This document shows, one piece after another, positions 54,053-64,000 of a stretch of 64,000 nt of DNA. Under the pieces are notes generated by a model. That model made no database searches, was not told where the DNA came from, and saw only the letters and a program-made list of their open reading frames with translations. Source of the DNA: Rhodosorus marinus (lineage: Eukaryota > Rhodophyta > Stylonematophyceae > Stylonematales > Stylonemataceae); assembly GCA_029953675.1 (NCBI GenBank), contig JAMWBK010000001.1, forward strand, positions 1,649,001 through 1,713,000. The letters are read 5' to 3'. Every line of letters starts with the position of its first letter. Position 1 is the stretch's first letter. A program made the position numbers and the translations under genes.

Positions 54053-55815
54053 ATCTAACCTCTTTCACTTCCCTCTTCACCCTACATTAAACAACAATGA
54101 ACAACCAGGAATATACATACACACAATGTACAAACACTACAATCCTACCCTCTCAACCGCCACATGTATCTCTCCTATCCTCCCACTAGCGACCGTCTTC
54201 TCCTCAAACTACCAACTTTACAGTATAGCCTCCCTCTTCCCCTCAGCAACGTGCTCTTCTCCCCCCCTAGTCCCCCCACCATGAACACTTACATATATAC
54301 TACGTATCCAGCCCTAGCCCTAGCCCAAAAGTTGACATCCGCTTTTGTCCGCCGTTCTTGAAAATTTAATAAATAAGCCGACCTCTGGCATCAGGCGTTT
54401 ATGAAGCTTAGAGTTATAAAAGGCAACAATACGACAGTCAGCCCCTCTTCAAGATGAAAAGCTTCCAGAAACTATCTATTTTCGAGGAATATTGGTTGTC
54501 TACGCCTTACGCTTTTCTCCCCACTGTATTTGTTCAAGCAAAGCCCCAGGGCGATCCGAATATTCTTCCCAATAATTAAGACTTTTCAAAGCACCAACTA
54601 ACACGGTCAGGAGACGCCGGTCTGCGAAAAGGCCTACAAATATTAACTAAAGAAGATAAAGTTTATGCAAGTTGATTGGTCTAACGACTTAGAGCTTGTT
54701 TGCTGACGGAGGTCAACTAACCCCCCCCTACGCGGTGAAAACATTTTAAGGCAAGACAAAATATCTTTTTGAATAATACCCCTGCTCGAATCTTCTCGAA
54801 GAAACCTGTATTCTTATAATTTGGATATTTTATAACGCTTATCTCTCAGAGTACAATTTCCTCAAGGGCCGTTGAGGAAACTAACTGAAGCCCTTTACAT
54901 TCAGCCGCAATGGGGGTGAGGGTCTACCGATAGCGTTTTCATGGCACAAGCTCTAGCAGCTACGTGAACCCCTGAGCAGGAGTCAACTGAATTTCCATCG
55001 TCCAATCAAAACACAGATACACGTCCTTACGTGTTCGTTAACAAATGAATCTCTCCCACATTGTTATTCCCGCTCCCGCTTCCATCAATACCTCTCAACT
55101 GAAATCTCTTCATCAAAATAATAGCTGCCACGCGTCCAACAGTGCCCTAATTCAACCAATTATCCCATGCCAGCTCCGTAATTTTCGTTAAATGAGACAT
55201 CCATTTGTGTGCTTCGTATCAACTTCAGTATACTATCATTATGCAATAATAGGACTTACAATGATTGATGTGAATTTTGATAGCTACAGTCAATATATCA
55301 GTCATTATTATCATTTCACGCCGCCGCCTCACGGGGCCGGAAGGCCCGATTACAAAGGAGCTTTTCTTTTCAACAATTATGGAAACCAAAAGGTATGTTC
55401 CTAGCCCCCCAGGGGCCAGGATCTGATTATTGAGGTCGCTCCTTCAAAGGATGGTCTGTTGAATAGATATTGGGATATAGCCAAGCTCATGGAATTGTTG
55501 CTTTCGATTATTAGGGGTTGTTGGTTGTGCCTGTGACCTCGCCTGAAACTTTCAAGAAAGCCTGAGAAGTGGATTGAGGTCCGTCGTGGACGTCCGCCTT
55601 TTCCTGCTTAGGGCTTCAGCTGTGAAACTTTGGATCGCGGGGTGTTGTTGGTATTCGAGGGTCGGGGGAGGGGGTGTGTGTCGGGGAGAAGATAGTTGGT
55701 GCGGAACAAGGTACGTATGCACAATTCTTGCTGCTGTAGAGGTTGTTACCGGTCCGTTTATGTTTTGATAGGGGTTTTCTGATCTGGACTTGTGCTGTAC
55801 GTTTAGCGTAGAAAG
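54053..55815. other. Divergent region between amidohydrolase and eL36
   Basis: About 1.8 kb with no supported gene. Just upstream of eL36, a consensus donor (AACAAG/GTACGT at 55711) and acceptors (TTTAG at 55806 or CGTAG at 55811) suggest an intron of about 95-100 nt in the 5' UTR, ending within 10 nt of the start codon. This would resemble the arrangement of many ribosomal-protein genes. Confidence 0.45.
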
Positions 55816-56100
55816 ATGTCAGGAATTGCCGTGGGACTCGAGAAAGGTCACGTTGTGACCAAGAGGGAATTGGCGCCTCGCCCAAGCTCGAGGAAGGGAA
55901 GATCCACGACGAAGACCAAGTTTGTCCGTGACGTTGTACGTGAAGTTACTGGGTTGGCTCCGTATGAGAAGCGAATTATTGAGTTGCTTCGCATCGGTTG
56001 CGATAAGCGGGCTTTGAGGTTGGCTAAGAAGCGATTGGGAACTCATGGACGTGCCAAGAGAAAGAGGGAGGAGATGTCTGATGTGCTCCGCAAGAAGTAA
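55816..56100 (+). CDS. RPL36: 60S ribosomal protein eL36
   Basis: Structural protein of the cytosolic large ribosomal subunit. 94 aa from the ATG at 55816, within the family range (about 95-105 aa). It starts [17 protein letters not shown] and continues through [40 protein letters not shown] and [13 protein letters not shown]. These are the conserved eL36 blocks in the right order, and the protein is strongly basic. The coding region is a single exon; a 5' UTR intron is likely (see the upstream region). It converges with LSm7. Confidence 0.97.
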   Translation: MSGIAVGLEKGHVVTKRELAPRPSSRKGRSTTKTKFVRDVVREVTGLAPYEKRIIELLRIGCDKRALRLAKKRLGTHGRAKRKREEMSDVLRKK

Positions 56101-56553
56101 TCTCAGTAGCGGCGAATGGTTGCAAGTATTTTCGGCTTTCTTTGGACATAGATACGCTCTCTAGAAACCAAAAGAAGGCGTATGTGAGGGAAATATGGAA
56201 GGATGCACTGGCGCTACGAAATTGTAGGGTGCGAATAGGTGCGGTTCTCGGCCACGAGAGAAAGTTACGATTAAGACGGAACGTAGCTTTATAAAGTGAG
56301 GGCTTTTCGAATTGATATGATAATTATGCCTTCATAAGCATGGGTTCACGCTTCCGATGAATTTGTCATTATCTTGACTTTGTCTGTGACCAACCACATT
56401 ACAGCCTCCTCTAACTCGGGAGAGTGCTAATTGGTTCTATTTTCCAGTGGCTGAAATCCGCGAGGATGAAAGAACACTCTGCACTCGTAGCCAGATTCCA
56501 CCCTGAGCGACCCAACTACTTAGTTTCCTATACACTTTGTTTACGAGAAAAGT
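56101..56553. other. Convergent 3' regions of eL36 and LSm7
   Basis: A 453-bp gap between convergent stop codons. No coding signal or repeat is seen; it should hold the two 3' UTRs. Confidence 0.5.
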
Positions 56554-57078
56554 TCATTCCTGTTCTACAAATGGGTTTTCCGTCTCCTCCATTCCGTCGG
56601 TTGGACAAATAGTCATTACTGAAGTGCCACGAGCAACGAGGAGGCCCAGTTTCCGTTCCTTCCCTGTGAGTACGTACGGATCAGTGGGGTCTAGTCCATA
56701 GGCAAGAAATTGGGCCGCGCATGGATGTGAGAAAGAGCAAAGAAATTGAACACACAGTGACATGGAGTGGAAACCCTACCTCGTAGCTCCTCTACAGCAT
56801 CGTCAAGGACCAAGTTCACGAGAGGATCCCATCCCTTCAAGGTGCCTCGAACTGCGGGCGTGCAAATCGAAAAGTGACAGGAAACGCGAATTTGGATGAG
56901 AAAATGACAAAAACTCAACAAGCGGCAGAAGATCCGTTGCCAAGGGAAGCTTACTTTGTCTCCCGCCAACCAGCTTGACGAGAACTGATCTTTCCACGTG
57001 CTTGGAAAGATCCAGTACCACGGGCCGTTGTCGGTTTCCCGATCCTCCGCTTGATGACATTTGACCACTCTGCATCAT
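56554..57078 (-). CDS. LSM7: U6 snRNA-associated Sm-like protein LSm7, 3 exons
   Basis: Subunit of the LSm2-8 ring (U6 snRNP, nucleus) and LSm1-7 ring (mRNA decay, cytoplasm). Exons (minus): 56955-57078, 56780-56851, 56554-56690. Introns are 103 and 89 nt, with matching phase. The product is 110 aa (human 103). Sm1 spans the first junction: VVLDLSKHVERSVLVKLVGG, then RGTLKGWDPLVNLVLDD. Sm2 is GLLVARGTSVMTICP, followed by DGMEETENPF, which matches the LSm7 tail (DGMEAIPNPF). Alternative start: ATG at 57261-57263 is followed at once by a perfect donor (ATG/GTAAGT), and GATGCAG/AGT at 57069 can accept it in frame. This would put the initiator alone before a 191-nt intron and remove the first three residues predicted from 57078. 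Confidence 0.93.
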
Positions 57079-57263
57079 TCAAAAACGAAGGAGAAGACGA
57101 TAGGAAGGCTTCCATTCAACAACTCGATAAAGCCCACGATTTTTGCTCCCAGGTCAAACCCGACGCGAAATCGCGGGTCGGAAGCGCGCAACGCCAAGCC
57201 CCAGAACACCGCAACAAGACCTAGAAACCCAACTAGTCGAAGATGGAGTATTCAACTTACCAT

Positions 57264-60200
57264 GCTTGAGAGAAATTTGCGGCCCGCTCTTATCCGCCAA
57301 CCCCTCCCCTCCCCCCCCGCCACGCCCCAAAGCGTCGGACTTGGTCTATCGAGTTGGTCAACACTAACCAGCAGCTGCAACTCGTGCGCTCCCCGTCGCA
57401 AAAGTTTAATCGGTACCGGGAGAAAACAAACGTCTTCGCAAAGCGGATGTGAGTAGAACTCACGAGCTCTTGATTCAAGACCACAAGCAGGGCTGCCGTG
57501 ACGACGTGGATTTGGTAAGCGGGTAATAAGCGGGTAGCTGTGAGTTATGGCGGAAGGCATTGTGCCTTGCAATAGCGACCTTGCAGCAATGGGTTGATTT
57601 ATTCGGGTCGTGAGCAGGCCCGAAGCTGTCGAGGGAGATAGTGCGGGCGTAGCCTGAGGCCAAGGGCTTGTCTGCTGCTCAGTGGATAGTGTTAGAAAGT
57701 TTGCGATTCACTTTCGTGTAACTCTGGTTCAGACAACTCACATCAGCCGCAAAACTTACAGAGGCGACAATTTCGAGTTGACTGGTGCGATTCTCAGATT
57801 TGTTTGCGTTGGGACAGCAGTCATGTTCATGGTACCCGAACACTCCTGCTCTAGCGCAGCCGACTGTAACATTGAGCACTGGTTTCGATCGTCCCAGTGG
57901 TCGAATGGACGTGTGAGCCTTCAAGGCATGTGTCTCTTACTCTTTCTGAAGTGGATAGTTCAGAAAGGGAAAGAATGTCCTCGGCGCCTGGGCTTCATGC
58001 TTATCTCGAATCTGAGGATGGAAGACGAGCGATCAGGTGGCACTTATCCAGTAAAGTTCACCTGGGACTGAGGAGGCTGTTCTGATCAAAACTAAATTGA
58101 AACCCTCCGGTTGTTGCAACTGCGCACAAAAACTTCAAGGTCAAAGTCACCACTTTAACCGTACCCAGGATTGAGCAGTGGGGGTTCTGGTCCCATTAAG
58201 GTGAGGAGCTGGCGGCGTACCACAAAAGCACGATATCATGTCATACACTTTTATGAACCGTGCATTCAATGAGTTCACAGCAAAAAACAAATATCGGGAT
58301 TTCTCGGGTCAGAGGTTCTGGAGTGGCGGTCCAGGGTCTGGATTGGTAACTGGATTCGTGCATGAACAGAAGTCTTGAGCGTGGAGCCCTGAATCCCGCA
58401 GGAGATGCTTTCATGGGTACAGTTCTCACATCACCCAAACAGCCAACCATTGATGAATCTCAATCACTTTGGTAGGTCTCCACAAAAGTCGAGCATCTAA
58501 AATGCACAGTTGGTTCTCGCTCCCAACCAGTTTCTTAGTGTCCAAGTCATACGGGAGAAGCTGAGCGGCTCAAATTCTCTCCCCACACGCCCAGCTTCAG
58601 GCCTCGGATTGAATCTTACTGAAAGACCTCAAGACCGCCTCATCAAACTCCAAAAAGGGAGTCGTAGATCACATTGGGAAAACCTGAACGGTTGAAGATT
58701 ATTTATTAGCGACAGACGGAAATCGATGTACCCCCTTGGCCATAGGGAAACGAGAGACAAAAAAGGGTCAATTCTGTTATCCTAATTGGAACCAACTTCC
58801 TTTCCTCAAAGCTCACCAATATGGATCTCGGTTGCTTCCCTCACACCACACACCCCACCATTTGCCATTTAATGTGAAATAACCTCAAAATTCCGGGGTT
58901 GTCTCTGCCAACGAATTTCTGGGCATATACGACTTTCTGGGCATATATACGCTGATTGCAATCATTGAGTCGGATAAAATGGGATAGTTTGTAGAATCAT
59001 GAAAATTGAATAAAAACATATTATTGTCTGTTCCTATTGGATGTTCGTTTCTACCGGATTCTATAAGGCGTTTTGTGATATTGAATAAACATTATTAAAA
59101 AGATGATGATGAAAGCGCTAGTTCATATGCTGTTCCTATTGGACATTGATCGGATACAGGATGAAGTCGATGATGTTTATTTAGGAATTGTTAGTTTCGT
59201 ATCACATTTGCCAACGACCATCTGCTTTAACGGAGTTCAAGTACTGAGTCCAGAAGCAGTAGGGTGTGCTGCTTGTTGTGAGCACGTTTGGAGTGGAATA
59301 GGTTAGGGACAGAGTGCATGTCCAGGTGGAAAATTTGGTATCTTTACAGCTGCGACCGGTGCAGTAGAAAACGGGTGCTGCCGGGTTGGATGGTTGATAG
59401 CCGGCATGCTTTGAGGGATCTCATCGAAAAAGGCGCAGATAGATTGTTTCATTGCATCCGAGGGGATTGTAGAGTCAGCAGGGAGACGAAATATAATCTG
59501 GAGCAGCAGTTATTCACCGGTTCTGATAAAAGACTGTTCAGATGCCAACATTGTCCGAGACCCTACAAGAAAAAAAGCGGATCATCGTGGACACCAACCC
59601 TGCCCATTATTGTCCGCAAAGGCTTTACTGTACCTGCGTAACTCGCGATAAAGGTGAGGAAGCAATTGAAGTCGCACCTGAATTCCCAGTTCCCGAGTCT
59701 AGTCCAGATGCAGAACTCCTTCTCAAAACGCGATGATGCTCGGCAAACGCCATGGAAAATGAATCTGGCCGCCAAAAAGGCACCACTGGCCGCGCTTCGA
59801 CTAAGAATTTCAATGAGATAAGTTTGAATCAAGAATCACACGTGGCGCACCTCCCCCGTATATTTCCTGCGAAAAAAAAACAGCGGAAGGATTGTGATAT
59901 GGCCTGATGGTGCTTTGAGCAGTCTACACGATTTCCCCAACGTCCTAGAGAAGCTTCCGCCCCTCTGAGAGACGTCACCCCTACGGGCGGATTGAATTCT
60001 GCGAACTACATTGGTCGGGCGCGCACATAGCTTTTTTTCGAGTGTGGGTGAACTTCTTTTTCATCAGGACCATCTTTTCACGGGACTAGGTCCGAACAAA
60101 GTGTAAATCCAGCGCAGACGGCCCTCTGCGATGCTCGACAGCATTGTCCTCTCTATTCTCATCATCCAAACTGTTCATTTGACGAAATGAAACGTGAACC

Positions 60201-60461
60201 ATTCAGTCATTCTACGAACTGGCGAGAGGGAGTTGAGTGTTGCGCGTTTCCACTCAAGTTCAGGCGCGTGACCGGAACCGTGGCCAGACCGGAGCTTCCT
60301 GGTTAGAAGGATAACATTGCTTGGGCTTTGAAGCACGAGATGTACAGATTACGATAATAATAAACAACAACAAAAAATGCAGATCTTGTACAACCATTCA
60401 CAAGTTAGAAACACCGCCAGCTACGTACTTGGAGGCTTGACTCGTAGTTGCAGATGCACAC
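57264..60461. other. 3.2-kb region, mostly non-coding
   Basis: No intact gene is recognised. A TTTCTGGGCATATACGAC unit is tandemly repeated at 58916-58951. The string TGTTCCTATTGGA occurs at about 59028 and again at about 59130. A zinc-finger relic at 59288-59640 is listed separately. The frame 57682-58071 (+) has no domain signal. Confidence 0.5.
59288..59640 (+). pseudogene. Degenerate C2H2 zinc-finger-like sequence
   Basis: An open frame reads YSCDRCSRKR, then FHCIRGDCRV and later FRCQHCPRPYKKK: three Cys-x2/4-Cys pairs spaced about 35-45 residues apart, each after an aromatic residue, as in C2H2 finger arrays. The paired histidines are largely missing, and the likely continuation falls into another frame. 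I read this as a decayed zinc-finger gene. It could also be a chance frame. Confidence 0.4.
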
Positions 60462-61041
60462 TCAGGTGACACGGGGTTCTTCCTGGGATGCGAAGTCCAA
60501 GAGACGCGCTAAGCTTTCCCCGTATTTCTTCATGAGGCGGCCCATCGAAAACTGCTTCAGCCACGGATTTTTTAGACTGAGTGCTATCTGCGAGCCATGT
60601 CCTGAGAAGGTTGTGCAAGAGGAACTACGAGACAAGCAAATTGAGAACTCCTCGACACCCCATCCTAAAAAGCGATCACACAGGCGACGCAGAGCCGCTG
60701 GATAAGAAGATTAGCAAGTTCTTGGTTTGCGTGAATGTTCACATACCATGGAGCTGCAGAAGCGCGTCGGTTTCAGACTTGTCCGGATGCGGCAAGCTCT
60801 CTGGCTCAGAGACTGCTCCGGTGCTTGTCGGAGCAATGACTTCTGCGGTGCATGGAATCATGGTTGCGGAGTCGTTTGTGGGAGTGCTTTCCAATAATTG
60901 TAGCAAGAATTCTGACAGCAGTGAGTCAAGTGAGCAAGGTTTCCTCAGAATTCCTCCTGCACAAACACTACCGGGTGGACCCTTCCAATCTACACTCTGT
61001 GATCTAGCTAAGCAACTGACAACCTCCGATTCATTTTCCAT
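60462..61041 (-). CDS. Possible two-exon gene of unknown function
   Basis: Not recognised. Exon 1 from the ATG at 61041 to 60747 (MENESEVVSCLARSQS...) ends at CATG/GTATGT, a donor like those of proven genes here. Joined at TTATCCAG/CGG (exon 2, 60697-60462), the phase matches and the frame stays open for 176 aa. It would end in a helical, basic-acidic stretch containing MGRLMKKYGESLARLLDFAS. Exon 1 is Ser/Pro/Leu-rich without motifs. An alternative second exon in another frame (to 60421) is also open over 65 codons, so the exact structure is unsure. No homologue comes to mind. Confidence 0.35.
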
Positions 61042-61728
61042 TACCGGAGCGAAACCATAAAGCAAAATACTTACATACTGCCCCACTAAAGCAAACCCAG
61101 CTCCTTCAACTGCAGTTGAGTTGCTTATCCACTCCTGCTCTTTTAAGGCATGTTCGCTTTCTCGGGTTCGAACAAAGGACGCTAAAATCCCAAAAAATGT
61201 GCTTAAAATCCATCTTGTTTTGATTTAATCAATCTTTTTCGAATAATCAATCTTTATTACTTATTCAATCTTTTTGCTTAAGCTGCGCTTAATCGCTCTC
61301 GAAGGCTTGGTTCCCGTATGTGCTCTACCATGATCGAATTTCCGCGGAACTAGAATTTATTTTGAAAAAAAACTATTTTCACGTGATATCCCCGAACGCT
61401 CTCTGAGGGGTTGAAAACACCAATGAACAAGTTGAAATCCTAGACGTAGATTATAATATTTTATAAAAGACGCATCCTAAGGGGTCCACAGAGGCGATAT
61501 AAAATTACGTTTCCTGGCCAAAATTCCAGCTCGAACGAGATATATATGTATACATCTCTCTCTCTAGCAGTCAATCTCTGCGGCATTCTACTAAGCAACC
61601 TCTTCAACGCTAAAGCCGATGCTGAGGGCCTATTATGTGTCATCAATCGTATTTTTTTCGTTTATTGGAATATTGTTGATGGGCTGCATATAGGGGTCAA
61701 GCGCCAATCTTTTTTGTTTGACTATTTT
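61042..61728. other. Non-coding, AT-rich stretch
   Basis: No gene is supported. The string (TC)n at about 61552-61566 and several AATCTTT repeats at 61220-61275 (three copies) are the only patterns. Confidence 0.5.
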
Positions 61729-62443
61729 TAGGGTTGGGAAGTTGACATTCTCAGTGATTCACTTTTAGTCAGAAAAAACAATAGGATATTAGCGCATTGT
61801 GTCAATGTTCCGACCCCTTGAACGTTTGCTAATATATTGGTAGGAGAATACTCCATTTTGGATTGTTTTGTGCATTACATGGAAAACTTAATAAGTGCTA
61901 AGTAATTTGCTGAGAGAGGATACGCTTTGTTTTCAACTATTGTGGTATTGTGGCAATAGGACTTCGGGAGATTCCTGTAAGATTTAACAGTATTTTTGCT
62001 ACGACCGTTCCTCCTCAAAAATGCGGTTGATACAGATGATGGATCGCTAACAAGTGTTAAATTTGAAAATAAATCTGCCTATATGTGTAAACGTATGTGT
62101 CGTCGGGGGCGGGCGGGGGGGTGGGGGTATAATTATCAAAGATTTATGCAAAGCCGCAAGGAAAATAAGTAAATGCCATATGGATCGTATGTTGTATTTT
62201 TCTTCTAAAAGTTTTTATCGTCGGTGGTGTCAATAGGGTTCTTTCGCGTATGCGAGAAACACACCCTACACAGTGGATAAGGTGCTGGTTTCTTCCCTTT
62301 TACCCTCTTGACATCTAGCCCACACATCGAAAACAAAATGATAATAGCAAAAAGTACAAGGCATTGACCACAATGCATTTAGATCCAATGGTTTTTCCTG
62401 ACCAAAAGTGAATCACTAAGAATGTCCCAACTTCCCATCCCCA
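61729..62443. mobile_element. Non-autonomous DNA element with about 100-bp terminal inverted repeats
   Basis: The left end, starting GGGTTGGGAAGTTGACATTC, recurs in reverse complement at the right end (GGATGGGAAGTTGGGACATTC). The match continues through AGTGATTCACTTTT(A/G)GTCAG, AAAAAC(A/C)AT(A/T)GGAT and GCATTGTG(G)TCAATG to CCTTG(A/T)AC. About 80% of positions match over roughly 100 bp (left 61731-61835, right 62340-62443). The interior is AT-rich and without a transposase frame. I take it as a MITE or internally deleted DNA transposon of about 715 bp. Target-site duplications are not clear. Confidence 0.7.
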
Positions 62444-62837
62444 CCAAGAGTCATACGCTCCACTTCGAAGGGGAAACAGGAGAAGCCCACCCCCCCCCCC
62501 TCTTCACCATGGCGGTCTTGATCCATTCTGGTGGACAGCCCCAAGCCATCTATCGACTTTCATAAATCGTTCACTGGTGGAAGCGAGCTCTGTGCGGACG
62601 ATAGTAGGTCATTTTCTTTGGATTCAACATTCAAGACAGAAGTGGACAGCTCCCGTATTTCCTTTTCAGGTGTCTGGGTCCAGGGAAGTCTCTTGTTGAA
62701 GTGTAGTGGCATAGGTAGACTATAGGCAACCCGCTCTGCTCCGGTGCTCCACATGAGCTTGAGTTGCAATCAGGTAACGCGAGGAAGAAGGGTAAGGACT
62801 GAAGATTAGTGGAAATTCGGACAGTAGGACCTTTGTT

Positions 62838-63535
62838 GTGTTGCTTGAAACTCCGCCTGTGCGCCATCACAGACAATGGACAACGAACCTTGGGATCAGC
62901 CTCAGGGCCCGCCTCCGGGAAAAAGGTTGGCAGATTCTGGAAGGCACAGCCGGGAGAAACGATCGAGGGATGTTGGTCTGTTTGCTGTTCAATTATTTCG
63001 GGACACTGTTGTCAACCAGGAATGATCTCCAAAGACACATGAGATATCACAACAGCAATCCTGCGCGCCGTAATCTGTGACGAAAGTTGCTGAGGAGGCA
63101 CTTGATCAATCATACTCCTGAGTGTGGCTAAAAAAAGATATCAGGACACTCCTTGGTGCAAAGCAGCGAGGAGTACTACCACGGGCATCAGGTCAACCTA
63201 GGCAGCTTGGCAGGCATGTCAGAAGCTTTAAATGCAACCCCCAATAGTCGAGCCAATTGAGTACTACAGGACGACTAAGCGAGCAGATTGCGCACTCGGA
63301 CTATGTGCGACCAAAGGGTGGATCAAAACATTCAGAATGTGCATCAAACCAATATATCAGATGTACCTATCCAGCTTCGGAGTGAGAAAGGCAAACCTGC
63401 ACCACGACTGCTGAGAGCCAGATGCATTCGGTGCAAACCGCCATCTGGATTTGCTAGCACTCATCAACGACGGCAACATCGCGAGGTTCGATTTGCTGTT
63501 AGCGAAGATCCACAGACTCTAATCACAACGTGAAT
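62838..63535 (+). pseudogene. Decayed C2H2 zinc-finger gene fragments
   Basis: Across changing frames the plus strand encodes LSTRNDLQRHMRYHN (62998-63052), KLLRRHLINHTPECG (about 63080-63126) and CIRCKPPSGFASTHQRRQH (about 63427-63483). The first two have the finger helix with H-x3-H spacing, the third has C-x2-C and two His. Stops and frameshifts separate them, so this is not a working gene. It may be related to the relic at 59288-59640. Confidence 0.45.
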
Positions 63536-64000
63536 AGAGACAATCAGGACCGGCTACGGGCACCCAAACCCAGCCAGTGAAATACTGCGGGAGCCGGACG
63601 GAAAAAATAGCAAACCAGGGTAGCGCGATGATGAGAAACAGCATCTCGTGAGGCAGTGATGAACCAGTGCTGCCTCGGAGACAATGTGAATGCACACCAC
63701 ACCTCGCCTCCCCATCCTCGCCGCCAGTTTGCGACCTGGAATATGGTATTTTCGTTACCGATCAGTCGCATCTGCAGCACTGCAGGAACCAAGGGGAAAA
63801 CTGAGCAGACAATTGCTGAAATGCTCGTGGGAGGTATATGAAAAGATAGAAGGGAGATAGGTCATTTGAGCAAGAACGGTCCGTTCGAGAGAGAAACAAG
63901 AAGTTTCGACCTGGAGGAACTGACAGCAGATCGAGAAAGGCGCGTATGTTGAACGAATTGAGTCATTTTTCTGCCTACAGTAGCCTCACTGCTGCAGATG
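63536..64000. other. Window end, no feature recognised
   Basis: The last 465 bp show only short frames on both strands and no repeat or domain signal. Confidence 0.5.

Noticed and set aside
57682-58071. 129-aa plus-strand frame
   Set aside because: No motif, mixed composition and a shadow frame on the opposite strand of similar length.
1-64000. CRISPR array, bacterial operon or prophage
   Set aside because: No regularly spaced direct repeats exist. The spliced genes are clearly eukaryotic.

Overview
The window is nuclear DNA of a eukaryote. Most genes are interrupted by short GT-AG introns (about 74 to 191 nt) that can be placed exactly, because reading phase and protein-family homology agree across nearly every junction. 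A plastid-targeted HExxH protein of the algal/plant M41-like type, an R2R3 Myb and an allantoate-amidohydrolase relative point to a photosynthetic eukaryote. A unicellular red alga is my best guess, but the sequence seen here does not prove it.

Layout. 1-2237 has no recognisable gene. 2238-4157 (-) is an SLC5/SGLT-type sodium:solute symporter. 5584-7238 (+) is the ESCRT-II subunit VPS36 (2 exons). 7571-15296 (-) is one very large Sin3 corepressor gene (9 exons, about 2245 aa) that otherwise looks like half a dozen separate ORFs. 15297-23022 is gene-poor and holds a decayed mitochondrial cox3 fragment (NUMT), a BED zinc-finger transposon relic and part of a repeat. 23023-23628 (+) is an R2R3 Myb. 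24436-25418 (+) is a class II eIF4E (4EHP/nCBP type, 4 exons). 28531-29463 (+) is a RING finger joined to a degenerate Ras-like GTPase domain. 29464-33441 is gene-poor, with a perfect 26-bp hairpin and a palindromic MITE-like element.

33442-34101 (-) is the ribosome-biogenesis factor Fcf2, divergent from PRMT5 (34905-37664, +, 10 exons). PRMT5 converges on an HSDL2-like short-chain dehydrogenase (38261-39419, -, 4 exons) with an 18-bp hairpin between them. RAD1 of the 9-1-1 checkpoint clamp follows (40900-41988, +, 3 exons), then the plastid M41-like protein (42960-44257, +, 4 exons). 44258-45920 carries decayed LTR-retrotransposon gag copies in opposite orientations. 47364-47798 (-) is a small CxxC protein. 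52433-54052 (-) is an M20 allantoate amidohydrolase-like enzyme. 55816-56100 (+) is ribosomal protein eL36, and 56554-57078 (-) is LSm7 (3 exons, possibly 4). The last 6.5 kb holds one possible two-exon gene, decayed C2H2 zinc-finger relics and a roughly 715-bp element with about 100-bp terminal inverted repeats.

The genes are mostly unlinked housekeeping functions: chromatin and methylation (Sin3, PRMT5), RNA and translation (LSm7, eL36, eIF4E, Fcf2), DNA-damage checkpoint (RAD1), endosomal sorting (VPS36), transport and purine-nitrogen metabolism. No operon or gene cluster is evident. The least conventional coding gene is the RING/pseudo-GTPase fusion.
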